This document shows, piece after piece, positions 1-12,170 of a stretch of DNA of 64,000 nt. Position 1 is the first letter of the stretch. Every line of letters starts with the position of its first letter. This DNA is from Talinum fruticosum (lineage: Eukaryota > Streptophyta > Magnoliopsida > Caryophyllales > Talinaceae), in the NCBI GenBank assembly GCA_021018815.1, contig JAITYX010000087.1:1616001-1680000 (forward strand). Direction: 5' to 3'. The position numbers and the translations under genes were made by a program. The notes below the pieces were generated by a model, which worked only from the letters and a program-made list of their open reading frames with translations, was not told the origin of the DNA and ran no database searches.

Positions 1-480
1 TAACCTGTACATGAAGCACCCGTCTCGTACCCACCCCACTTAATACCCACAAACCGCTTTGCTAAATGTTAAAAAAAAAAAAAAAAACTGAGTGTCGGAC
101 TTTAGGCCCAATATTCAAGCCCAAATTCATTTCAAGAGAAGAAACCCTAGTTTATGGGTGCCTCTTGCCTACCTCTATCCTCTTGTCTCCTCGCTCAGTG
201 TGTTGTTGTTTGTTTTTCTTTGGTTGAATTGTAAGAAATATCAAATATAGGTTTAATATGGGTATTATTGTTTTTAGTCTATTTATACCCAAATAAAATT
301 CGCATACCTATAAAATGCGCTAGATATAAATATGAGTATGGTTTTTTAACATCCGGTGGGTATGGGAACATATTTTTAAAATAGGTATGGATATAGAAAA
401 ATCCGCCCGTACCTGTCCCATTGTCAACTCAATTCAGAGGTAGTACACCCCCTCCCCATACCCTACTCAGCAGCAAGACT
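1..480. repeat. AT-rich spacer with possible hAT-end relic
   Basis: Short motifs of the GGGTATGGG and TACCC kind recur on both strands (about 1-55, 255-300 and 355-425), ending near a stretch that reads CCCGTACCTGTCCCATTGTC. Such degenerate GGTAY repeats followed by a TGTCA-type end are typical of plant hAT subterminal regions. No target duplication and no coding sequence was found, so this is only a suggestion. Positions 481-990 are AT-rich with nothing recognisable. Confidence 0.3.
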
Positions 481-992
481 TTCGGTTCATGGATTTGGAT
501 TTGGAATAGTGAAAATTCTTTACATAGAATAAAATATTTTAACAAACTTAAAAAGAAAATAGAAATTTAATTTAACTATTTTTTTAGAATTTTTTGTCAT
601 AAAATCTATATAATTATAATGAGTTCTTAAATACAAGTATGTATGAGAATATTATGATGAGATTTATCTAGAATTGGGAATTGATACCTAGGGTTGTAGA
701 ATTATATTATGATCTAACATATATTTTTTTTTTTATAAAAATCAGGATTGTAAAATCCTAATCATTTTAAGATTGTACATGCCAATGACTATTAAAATAT
801 TTTTTAATTTAGATTGTAATTAGTATATGTTTCATTAAAAAATTATAATTTTTATTGAGGCCTTAACATAATAATTAAAGCTAAATAAATTTATAAATTT
901 CTTGCTACAAGATACTTTTGTGTTGTTTAAGAATCATATTATTATATATTAAGTTTTAAAAGCAGGTATGATTGGAGTGCAGAAGGTTGTTA

Positions 993-1165
993 GAGCTCCC
1001 GCAGCCCCAAGCGCGTCCGGGAAGCGCGTCTGACGTGGCGCGCCGCCCGAGGCGCGGCGTCCCACAGCAGGCGCGCTGCTTCCCGAGGCGCGCGGGAGCC
1101 CGTACAGAAGGGCCTGGAGAGAGAAGAGGCGCGGAAGATGTGGCAGCGTATTATTGGTTATTGGA
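993..1165. repeat. GC-rich left subterminal block of the Harbinger element
   Basis: This stretch is strongly GC-rich in an otherwise AT-rich region. It is built from repeated GCGCG, GGCGCG and CCGAGGCGCG words. It directly follows the TTA target site. The 65-codon open frame that crosses it (972-1169) has no recognisable protein features and is taken as chance coding. Confidence 0.6.
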
Positions 1166-1620
1166 CTAAAATTAATTACCCAAAAAATAAACTGATAATT
1201 AATTAAATAATTTTGGAAATTGCACCAAGTTTCAATTAATCAAAATTGATAATAAAGCTGTACAAGTCCAACGGCTAAGGTTTTTTTTTTTTTTTTAAAT
1301 TTTTTTTAATAACGGTAATGTTTTTAGTTAATATTTTTGTATTTTTTTTGTACATTTTTACTGTATAAATACCTATTAAATTGACAACTTACATCATTTC
1401 ATTCTCACATTGTTAGTTTGTGAAGATTGAAGTGAAGAAAATATAGTAAGATTTTGTTATCCAATTCTAAATTGTTCTTTATTTCATTTTGCTATATTTT
1501 GATGAGATGAATATTTTGTTAATTCTGTGTTTTAAAATTATTATTTTTGTAATATTTTTGTAGGAGTGTTGGAGGTGTGTAAATCAATATAGAAGTGAAA
1601 CAAATTGTAAGTTCTTTCAT

Positions 1621-1628
1621 ATACATAC

Positions 1629-1712
<84 letters not shown>

Positions 1713-1891
1713 TTGTTATTTTAAAGCCGAATTAATATTTATGTGAATATGTTTATTATGTAACAAAATTATGACCATAATAAAATTAAAAAATTATATG
1801 AACAAATATTACATGAATATGTATTTATGGTTAATTGAATATGATTTAATGTTGTAAGTAGTTCGAATGGATTCAAAATGTGACATATGTG

Positions 1892-1960
<69 letters not shown>
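1621..1960. repeat. Two long (TA)n microsatellites
   Basis: Near-pure TA runs lie at 1621-1710 and 1893-1960, inside the Harbinger leader. The Tyr/Ile-rich open frames on both strands here are translation artefacts of the repeat. Confidence 0.95.
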
Positions 1961-1962
<2 letters not shown>

Positions 1963-2374
1963 ATTTAGTATGGATTGTGACATATGTTGGAAGTTATATA
2001 TGTATGAATTTAGTATGGATGTGATATGCGACATATATGATAATAATAATAATATGTACAATTGTAATATATGACATATATTAGAATTTATAGGTTGATT
2101 TACAGTTAATTGAATATGAGTCAAAATTTTGTGAATATTAATTGAACAAATATTACATAAATATGAACTTATATAAGTTAGAATTTTTTTTTAAAGTCAC
2201 TAAACTTTATTCTAGTGTTTTTATAAAATCACCAAAGTTTAAATTGGGTTTAAAAAAATACTAATCTTTACTATAGGGTTCAAATAATCACAAAAATTTG
2301 AGTTGAAAATAATTGTATTTGCTTCAAATAATTTTATATAAGCCAAAAAAGTAGGTGCAAATGACTATATTGGC

Positions 2375-2481
2375 TGCCCAACACCACATGCACCACCACA
2401 GGCAGTGGTGTAAACCGTGGCAGCATTTTTGGCCACCACGGTATGCACCACAGCCTGTGGTGGTGTCTGTGGTGCTGGGCA
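2375..2481. repeat. 107-bp complex palindrome, copy 1
   Basis: Outer arms are TGCCCAACACCACA and TGTGGTGCTGGGCA, with one mismatch. Inner arms pair CACCACCACAGGC with GCCTGTGGTGGTG, and CCGTGG/ACCGTGG with CCACGG. The loop is near CAGCATTTTTGG. A transcript could fold into a long hairpin. Confidence 0.75.
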
Positions 2482-3068
2482 GAAAAGCATACATTTATAG
2501 CTTATAATTTGATTTGGTTCCTCTTATACAAATGGACCAAAATAACTTTCAAATGACTTTTTAATGATTTTGTAGAGTAAATTTTAGTGAGGTTATGGTT
2601 AAATATATTACTTTATGTGAATTTATCAATATATGGATATTTACTTATTAGAAGTGGACATAAACATATTAATTGAACATAAGTTAGAACTTATCAATAT
2701 ATTAATTAGCTTTATTAGAAGTGGACATAAACATATTAACATGTTAGAAAATGTATAATTGTATATATGACATATATTAGAACTTATAGGTTGATTTAAA
2801 GTTAATTGAATATGAGTCAAAAATTTGTAAATATTAATTGAACAAATATTACATAAATATGAACTTATATATGTTGGAAAAGTTTTTTAAAAGTCACTAA
2901 ACTTTATTCTAGTTTTTTAAAAATATGAAAGTTTAAATTGGGTTTAAAAAATACTACTCTTTACTATAGGGTTCAATTAATCACAAAAATTTGAGTTGAA
3001 AATAATTGTATTGGCTTCAAATAATTTTATATAAGCCAAAAAATGTAGGTGCGAATGACTGTATTGGC

Positions 3069-3175
3069 TGCCCAACACCACATGCACCACCACAGGCAGT
3101 GGTGTAAACCGTGGCAGTATTTTTGGCCACCACGGTATGCACTACAGCCTGTGGTGGTGCCTGTGGTGCTGGGCA
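3069..3175. repeat. 107-bp complex palindrome, copy 2
   Basis: The second copy of the palindrome, carried by the tandem duplication. It keeps the same nested arms, with a few changes (for example CAGTAT in the loop, and CACTACAGCC for CACCACAGCC in the right half). Confidence 0.75.
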
Positions 3176-3572
3176 GAAAAGCATACCTCTATCGCTTATG
3201 ATTTGATTTGGTTCCTCTTATACAAGTGAGCCAAAAGAACTTTCAAATGACTTTTTAATATTTTTTATAGTAAAGTTTAGTGTGGTTATAGTTATTTACT
3301 TATTAGAAGTGGATATAAACATATTAATTGAACATAAGTTAGAACTTATCAATATATTAATTAGCTTTATTAGAAGTGGACATAAACATATTAACATGTT
3401 AGAAAAAAAAAGTGAATTAATTTAGAATTTGACGTAAATGTTCTGTATGTAAATTAAACAAACGTTAGAACTTATCTATATATTATTTATATTAACAATT
3501 ATTGACAAGTAATGTGACTTAACTTCAAATTAATTATATTTCATTCCATGTAGGTGTTAATTGTGATCGAAT

Positions 3573-4741
3573 ATGGATAATAATTTGGGCTCATTTACAA
3601 GTTTACTTAATGAGGAAGACAATGAAACACAACATTCACGAAATAGTAACACAAATATGTCTTCCCATACTCCAAAATGGCCTTATCCACCACCACATCC
3701 CCAATATCCATACATGCATTATCCAATGCAAAGTGGTGGATCATATATACCTCCACCATATTACCCCTTCCCACCTCATCATAATTATATATCGGGGTAA
3801 GTAACTCCACCCCATCTTTAACCCCAACCCGATCATTGAGACATTCAGAATCTCCTATTAACCCAAGCAATGATGAAATCGAAGTGCTTGAGGAGGATCC
3901 CTCATCGGGAGGGGGCAGAAAGTGGACAGAGGATGAAGATCGTCGTTTGATTAGTGCTTGGATGAACACAAGTATAGACCCCATCGTGGGGGCGGACCAA
4001 AAGAAAGAAGGGTTTTGGAAGAATGTGGCCAAAGCCTTCAACGAGCACCTTCCTTCAGGAGCTGCCCAACGATCCTGGAAGACTTGTAATGGACGTTGGA
4101 GGAGGTGTGCCCTTTGACGTCTAAGTGGACGGGGATTGTGGATGAAGTTTACCGTCTGAATCAAAGTGGGACATGTATGGAGATGTTATTGACAAAGCAC
4201 AAGAGTTGTATTCTCAAAGAATGGACGGGAAAAAGTTTGAACATATGGTATGGTGGCGACTACTCCGTGAACACCCGAAATGGAAGACTTTCTGCTTCGG
4301 AAGTAACGATAGTTGCCCAAAGCGAATAAGGCTTAATGAGATGGGGGCACACTCTAACTCATCTTCCCCTATCAGTGAGGATCAATCCGGTTCGGATGGG
4401 GGTGGTCTTTTCGCCCTATTGGTAGAAAAGCGGCCAAAAGGAAACTGAAGGAGAAGGAAACAAGTACAACTGATTTGGTGGCTAATCAACTATCTACAAT
4501 GACCACAACTGCAAAGGAGAGGAGCGAGATATTGCGTGACTATGTGAAGGAGCAGGCAAGGAAGGCAGATGCAGCTGAAGAGTCAGTTCGCCTCCGACGT
4601 GAATATGAGCAGCGTAAACAATTTGAATGGGAGACAAATATTATGAGGATGAACGTTGACAACATGTCTTACAGAGAAGCAGAATATTTTAGAAGTGTGC
4701 AAGAGAAGATTTTGAGCAAGTATCGTCAAACGTCTGAGTAA
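3573..4741 (+). pseudogene. Harbinger ORF1, Myb/SANT-like DNA-binding protein, frameshifted
   Basis: In PIF/Harbinger elements this protein binds DNA and helps the transposase enter the nucleus and cut. The reading passes through at least four frames: an N-terminal Pro/Tyr-rich part starting at ATG 3573 (PHPQYPYMHYP and similar), then a Myb/SANT-like helix region (about 3836-4117, with the motif GGGRKWTEDEDRRLISAW), the rest of that fold with a WKTFC-type segment (about 4173-4448), and a charged coiled-coil-like C-terminus (4475-4741, ending at TAA). The first break is a stop inside GGTAAGTAA at 3796-3804, which looks like a splice donor, but the nearest acceptor (CAG at 3846-3848) would give an intron of only about 50 bases. 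The order and spacing to the transposase fit the family. As read it cannot make one protein. Confidence 0.8.
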
Positions 4742-4982
4742 ATCTTTCTCCTTACCTTGAATAGAACTAGTCGTACAATTAATTTTAGTTGTAGATGAAA
4801 TTAGATATGGCATAACTTTATGTATGCTTCTTAGCTTATAAGTAATTTTCTCAGCTTCATTTGTGGGAAAACTTTTGTAACAACTTTTATTTGTGGAATG
4901 GAAATTTTCAATTTGCTTTTCATCATACCTTTCTCTAATTTTATTTTCACTATTAATATTATATTTGCACAGGTGTCAAACA

Positions 4983-6336
4983 ATGGATCATCTATCTTTA
5001 TCTTCATCACCATCTTCGGACGGCTTGACATGGATAATTGAAGAGTCCGATGATGATATGCCTTTTTGGAAGAATTACTTGACGATGAGACTGAATTCCA
5101 ACATATGCTTAAGATTTTACAAGCTGCAGAATCGATAGAACCTTCATCTTCATCCAGGCCACGTAAGAAAAAAAGATATATTCGAAGAAATCAAAAAGAA
5201 GCTCACAATCGCTTGTATGAAGATTATTTTGCAGATGAACCCGTGTATACAGAGCAACAATTTCGTCGTAGATTCCGAATGCGAAAACATTTATTTGTTC
5301 GCATAGTACAAGCCCTCGAGAATTACTCTGATTACTTTAAGTTAAGGTATGATGCACTTGGTCGACCGGGCCTGTCACCGCTAACTAAGTGTACTGCAGC
5401 CATGAGGATGTTGGCGTATGGTATATCTGCCGATTGTCTGGATGAATACTTGAAAATAGGTGAGAGTACAACACTTGAGTGCATGAAGAAGTTTGCGGAA
5501 TGTGTCATTAATGTTTTTGGACATGAGTACTTGAGAAAGCCAACTCAAGCTGATTTCGATCGTCTCTTAGCCGTAGGGGATGCCCGTGATTTCCCAGGAA
5601 TGTTGGGAAGTATTGATTGTATGCATTGGGAGTGGAAAAATTGTCCAACAGCATGGAAAGCAGCGTTCGCTAAAGGTATATACAAAGTGCCAACAATTAT
5701 TCTTGAAGCATGGGCTTCATACGATCTTTGGATATGGCATGCATTCTTCGGATGCCCAGGAAGTCTCAATGACATCAACGTCCTCGATCGGTCCCCAGTG
5801 TTCCAAGAGTTGTATCAAGATCAAGCTCCGAAATGCGAATATGTTGTCAATGGTCATATGTATACCATTCCATATTTTCTGTCGGATGGTATATATCCGA
5901 AATGGGCTACGTTTGTCAAAACGATCCCACTACCACAAGGTCCAAAAGCAAAATTATTTGCTGAACGACAAGAGGGTGTAAGGAAGGATGTGGAACGAGC
6001 GTTTGGTGTCTTACAAGCTCGTTTTGGAATTATTCGTGGCCCTTGTCGCTTAATGGAGGAAGATGACATAGGTAAAGTAATGAAAGCTTGTATAATACTC
6101 CACAACATGATCGTCGATGATGAGCGAGATCAATACAACCTTGCTTATGATTACGATTATGAGCAAGTGGAGGCATGCACCCGACATCTAATGTCCAACA
6201 TGACCATCACCCATGTTATGCAACTTACTTCCGAAAATCAGCTGAAGTTAGAGACAGCGGAACTCATGCACGTTTGCAAACGGACTTGGTTGAAGAAATA
6301 TGGAAACGAAACTTGGCGCGACAGAGAAATGAGTGA
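4983..6336 (+). pseudogene. PIF/Harbinger transposase (HARBI1/ALP1-like DDE nuclease), two frameshifts
   Basis: This is the cut-and-paste nuclease of the element. The natural start is ATG 4983 (MDHLSLSS). One base appears lost in the T run at 5063-5067; the main frame runs on from there. Counting from 5066 the protein has a basic stretch (RPRKKKRY, residues 31-38), a helix-turn-helix-like part, then the catalytic domain: GSIDCMHW with D184, GSLNDINVL with D236, LSDGIYPKW with D274 and VERAFGVLQARF with E310. D274 and E310 have 35 residues between them, as in DD35E enzymes. All the expected acidic residues remain. Near 6262 the frame slips again; the original tail (LQTDLVEEIW) lies one frame away and stops at 6336, while the present frame runs on to 6469 through non-coding DNA. 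Confidence 0.88.
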
Positions 6337-6747
6337 TCCATTTTTTTTATCATATTGTCCATATTTCGTAAGCGTTGAATTTTTTCTGTATTTTATTTTC
6401 CCCATTATTTACGTGTTGCATTATTGTAGTAACAATGGTTATTATGTGTATCTTTTTTATTTAATTTAATTTAAAATATTATTGTATCACTTGTTTAAAC
6501 ATTTTCATAACCTAAATTAATTAATTTAATTTTCATAGTGCACCAAATAATTTTTTTATATATTTATAAAAATAAATAATAATACAAAATATAAGATGTG
6601 AATATAATTAAATATGTTGATAAGTGGGCTCCATGATGATTATTTAAATAGGTGAGCCTTGTTGGTGAGTCTTGCATTGTGGAAGTAAGGATTTAGGAGA
6701 GAGAAAAAACAGGTTCTTTGCTCGATGTGTCACTGGAGATGCTCTTA

Positions 6748-8463
<1,716 letters not shown>

Positions 8464-8595
8464 TCTATACACTATATAATGTCAATCTTTTTAAATTTTG
8501 AAATGCTGCAACCAGAGTGAATTAAGGAGTTTCGTCCAATAAAAAATAAATAATTTATCATTTAAAAAAATAAGTTTCCACTCATCTATGGACTC

Positions 8596-8646
<51 letters not shown>
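8464..8646 (+). mobile_element. Helitron 5'-end fragment 1 with (TAA)n
   Basis: Starts A|TCTATACACTATATAATG, the TC start of a plant Helitron placed after an A. About 130 bases of conserved 5' sequence follow (including CCAGAGTGAATTAAGGAG), then a (TAA)n tract. No 3' end belongs to this copy. Confidence 0.65.
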
Positions 8647-8647
<1 letters not shown>

Positions 8648-8779
8648 CTATACACTATATAATGTCAATATTTTCAAAATTTGAAATGCTCGCAACCAGA
8701 GTGAATTAAGGAGTTTCATCCAATAAAAAAATAAATAATTTATCATTTAAAAAATAAGTTTCCACTCATCTATGGACTC

Positions 8780-8858
<79 letters not shown>

Positions 8859-8887
8859 CATAATAATAATCATAATAATCATAATGA
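8647..8887 (+). mobile_element. Helitron 5'-end fragment 2 with long (TAA)n
   Basis: Near copy of fragment 1, starting TCTATACACTATATAATG inside the TAA tract of that fragment. It ends in a TAA tract of about 100 bases with TCA variants, into which the next, complete Helitron is inserted. Confidence 0.65.
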
Positions 8888-9031
8888 TCTATACTATATA
8901 TAATAGCAATCTTTTCAAAAAGATGACATGGCGGCCTGTGAGTGAATTTAGAAGTTTCGTCCAATAAGAAAATAATAATTTATCATTGAAAAAAATAGGT
9001 TTCCACTCATATATGCACTCTTTTTGACTCC

Positions 9032-9094
<63 letters not shown>

Positions 9095-11533
9095 TAATAT
9101 CATATAATATAATTTTTCAGAAAAATTAAAAAAATTAAAAATAATAAAATAAAAACATAATCTTAAACAAAAAGTTAAACAAATAATAAAATGAACTAAA
9201 TAAATAAATAAATAAATAATTAAATTACCAAAATATCAAACTATTTTCTGGACCTAACAGCCTAAAATCTAAAATAAAAATGAAAAAATTAAATTTATAA
9301 ATTTATTAAATTAAAAACATGCTTGAACCTAAATTAGTAAATAAGTTTGAAAAATTATCAAATTATTTATATATTATAAAATTATCCAATCATAATATAA
9401 AAATTAAATGATAATTAATCATCCTAATTAATTAATAAAAATATAAAACAGAAAATAAAAACAAAACTAAGTAGAAAATTAATAAATAACAAATGTACAA
9501 AATTATATAACAAATTAAATCAAAAATCTGAAAAAATATAAAAGTAACCTAAAATCCAAAAATTTTTTTGATAGTTTTCCAGAAAAATTAAACAAAATTA
9601 AAAATAATAAAATAAAAATATAATCTTAAACATAAAGTAAAACAAATAATAAACTGCACTAAGTCAATGAGAAAATAAATAATTAAATTACCAGAATATT
9701 AAAATTATTTTTGGACCTGAATATATCCTAAACACCTAAAATCAAAATGAAAAAAACTAAATTTAATACTAATAGATTAAAAAGACTCTAACTAAACCCT
9801 ATAATAATATAAAAATAAAATTAACCGAAGAAGAATAATTTTATTCTAACTTCTAACAAACTGACTAAAAAATAACAAAAACGAAGAGAAAATTAATTTG
9901 AAAATTAAAATATATTAAAACATAAAATAAAATAAATATATATATTTATGTATTTATTTATTTAGGGTTTGGTTTGTATATTAGCTCTTATTTATTTTTA
10001 TGTATATTGATATGCAATATTATTTTGGGCCTGAAATATAATAATTTTGTCTAATATTATTAATTTTTCATTGTTGATGATGTTTTTTGACTTGGTGCCA
10101 TAAAATTGTATTAGTTCAAAATATATTTATTATAAGATTTTTAAAATTAAAATCAATAGGAGCACATTATGAAAATAATATTTAAATATTTAGTTATCTA
10201 AGGAAGTAATTTGGTTATTACATTCATCCTATGTAAGAATGATTTAATAAACCTTAAGAAATCATAAATTAATATAATAAAAATGTAACAATTATATATA
10301 TACTTGATATTAATAATTAAAAATGCCTACAAGATATAAAGTTATGATTCAAATATGTTGTGCAATAAAACGTAATGAATAAAAAGTTAGGAATTATATT
10401 GATTCAGATCGTAATCTATGGACTTTAAGTTTTTAATTTGTGTTATGTTTAAAGGATTGCAAACTTAATATGTCAACTTCTATTAGGCCCATATGACTTT
10501 GAATAAATTCATTTGTCTCAAAATTTTTGCACAACATACAGATCATTTTTTTTTGTTACAAATACAATTTATTTTAGTTTCTTCCTAACATGTCTATCCG
10601 TGACTTATTATTGATAAACATATTTAAATCATATCTTTTACTATTGTAAGTTTTCTAAATTATTAAAAAAGAGTATTTGCCATCAAACCTCCCCGTCATC
10701 TTGAAATACAACTTCATGTCACTCTTATTGTGTTAATTAATTGAGAGGAAGAGTTGTGTCTCGAGGGAAGCAATTGGTTGTTAATTGAGTAAAACATGTA
10801 TTTATAAAACATCAATTGTATCAATATTTTTACCCCATTGATTCACTACTAAAATCGCAATTAATTTTCAATATAAGTACAAAACATAGATGATTTTATT
10901 AACCTACACCTCGAATTGACCTATCATGCCCTTTACTATGATACAAATTACATATTATTGTTAAATATATTTGGATCACTTCTATTATATAATATTTTTC
11001 ACTATTAATCTCAGTATAAGTAGTCATTATATATTTAACTATCTTTGTGTGCACAAGGAGGTAAGAATGGATAAATCATTATATTCACCTTATAATTTTA
11101 AAAAATTAGATCTCATTATGGGTATATCTATACTTCTTAAGAGTTTGTGTAATATTTAAGTCAATGATGTTTTAGTAAGTTGGTTGCATATAAATATTTA
11201 TCTAGGCGTCTATTAAGTTAAATTAGTATTAACTTTGTAGAGAGTTATGAGTTATAATAGTTTGATGTTCTTTTATTGATTTGATGTACTTTGTGTTGTA
11301 ATATTAATTCGTGACATAATGATATTTATTGTCATCTATAGGTTATATAACTCAATATCTACCAATCATATATATTAAAATTTAATAATCAAATGATCTA
11401 CCTCTGGATTAAAAATAAAACCAAATGATCGAGAAAAATAAACTCATAAGTACAATATTGCTCCGTAATTTACTAATTTCTTAAGTTATGCATTATATAA
11501 CATTGTTCCGTGCATAGCACGGGTCCGCACTAG
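8888..11533 (+). mobile_element. Non-autonomous Helitron A, complete (2,646 bp)
   Basis: Begins TCTATACTATATATAATAGC directly after A (8887) and ends CTAG directly before T (11534), the A|T insertion rule of Helitrons. Ten bases before the end is a hairpin CCGTGC-ATA-GCACGG (11508-11522), followed by GTCCGCACTAG, the usual plant Helitron terminator form. There is no Rep/helicase coding sequence; the body is AT-rich and holds an internal tandem duplication of about 466 bases (compare 9115 and 9581 onward). It shares its body with Helitron B. Both flanks are TAA/TCA microsatellite, so it landed in the tract of an older copy. Confidence 0.88.
11508..11533 (+). terminator. Helitron A 3' hairpin and CTAG end
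   Basis: Six-base-pair stem CCGTGC/GCACGG with loop ATA, then a short spacer and CTAG. In Helitrons this marks the 3' end of the transferred strand; it is a transposition stop signal, not a transcription terminator. Confidence 0.85.
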
Positions 11534-11593
11534 TAATAATAATAATAATAATAATAATCATAATGATAACAATAATCATAATGATAATAATAC

Positions 11594-11626
<33 letters not shown>

Positions 11627-11659
11627 CAGTAATAATAACTATAATAGTAATAATAATAA

Positions 11660-11791
11660 TCTATACACTATATAATGCCAATCTTTTCAAATTTTGAAAT
11701 GCTCGCAACCAGAGTGAATTAAGGAGTTTCATCCAATAAAAAAATAAATAATTTATCATTTAAAAAAAAGTTTCTACTCATCTATGGACTC

Positions 11792-11885
<94 letters not shown>

Positions 11886-11892
11886 CATAATG

Positions 11893-11946
<54 letters not shown>

Positions 11947-11974
11947 GTAATAATAAGTATAATAATAATAATAA
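11660..11974 (+). mobile_element. Helitron 5'-end fragment 3 with long (TAA)n
   Basis: Starts TCTATACACTATATAATG-like (TATAATGCC here) after an A in a TAA/TAG tract. About 130 bases of the family 5' end precede a TAA-type tract (about 11792-11974). The 68-residue Asn-rich open frame at 11784-11990 is a translation of this microsatellite. Confidence 0.65.
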
Positions 11975-12109
11975 TCTATACTATATATAATAGCAATCTT
12001 TTCAAAAATATGACATGGCGAACTGAGAGCGAATTAAAGATTTTCGTCCAATAAAAAAATAAATAATTTATCATTTTAAAAAAATAAGTTTCCACTCATC
12101 TGTGGACTC

Positions 12110-12167
<58 letters not shown>

Positions 12168-12170
12168 CTA
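11975..12170 (+). mobile_element. Helitron 5'-end fragment 4 with (TAA)n
   Basis: Starts TCTATACTATATATAATAGC, identical at the tip to Helitron A, then CAAAAATATGACATGGCG and a TAA tract at about 12108-12167. Helitron B begins in the last bases of that tract. No own 3' end. Confidence 0.65.

Larger units (their letters stand above)
2057..3405. repeat. 696-bp tandem duplication in the Harbinger leader
   Basis: The block from about 2057 to 2756 is repeated from about 2757 to 3405 with an offset of 696 bases (compare ATGACATATATTAG at 2071 and 2767). Each copy carries one GC-rich palindrome. The copies differ by scattered substitutions and small indels, so the duplication is not fresh. Confidence 0.85.
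993..6744 (+). mobile_element. PIF/Harbinger DNA transposon, complete but decayed
   Basis: The element is bounded by a TTA duplication at 990-992 and 6745-6747, the 3-bp target of PIF/Harbinger transposons. Its left end starts GAGCTCCCGCAGC; the right end read in reverse starts GAGCATCTCCAGTG, so the inverted repeats are short and imperfect. The two expected genes lie inside in the same direction: a Myb/SANT-like ORF1 (3573-4741) and the DDE transposase (4983-6336). About 2.4 kb of AT-rich leader contains a 696-bp tandem duplication, two GC-rich palindromes and long (TA)n runs. Frameshifts in both genes make it non-autonomous as read. The call of superfamily is firm; the exact ends rest on the paired TTA and the short end match. 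Confidence 0.85.

Noticed and set aside
3796..3848. Intron in Harbinger ORF1 from GTAAGTAA to TTCAG
   Set aside because: It would be about 50 bases, shorter than usual plant introns, and the downstream frame needs further shifts anyway.
11784..11990. Open frame of about 60 Asn residues
   Set aside because: It is a translation of the (TAA)n microsatellite; the same goes for the Tyr-rich frame at 8779-8964 and the Ile/Tyr frames at 1873-2124.
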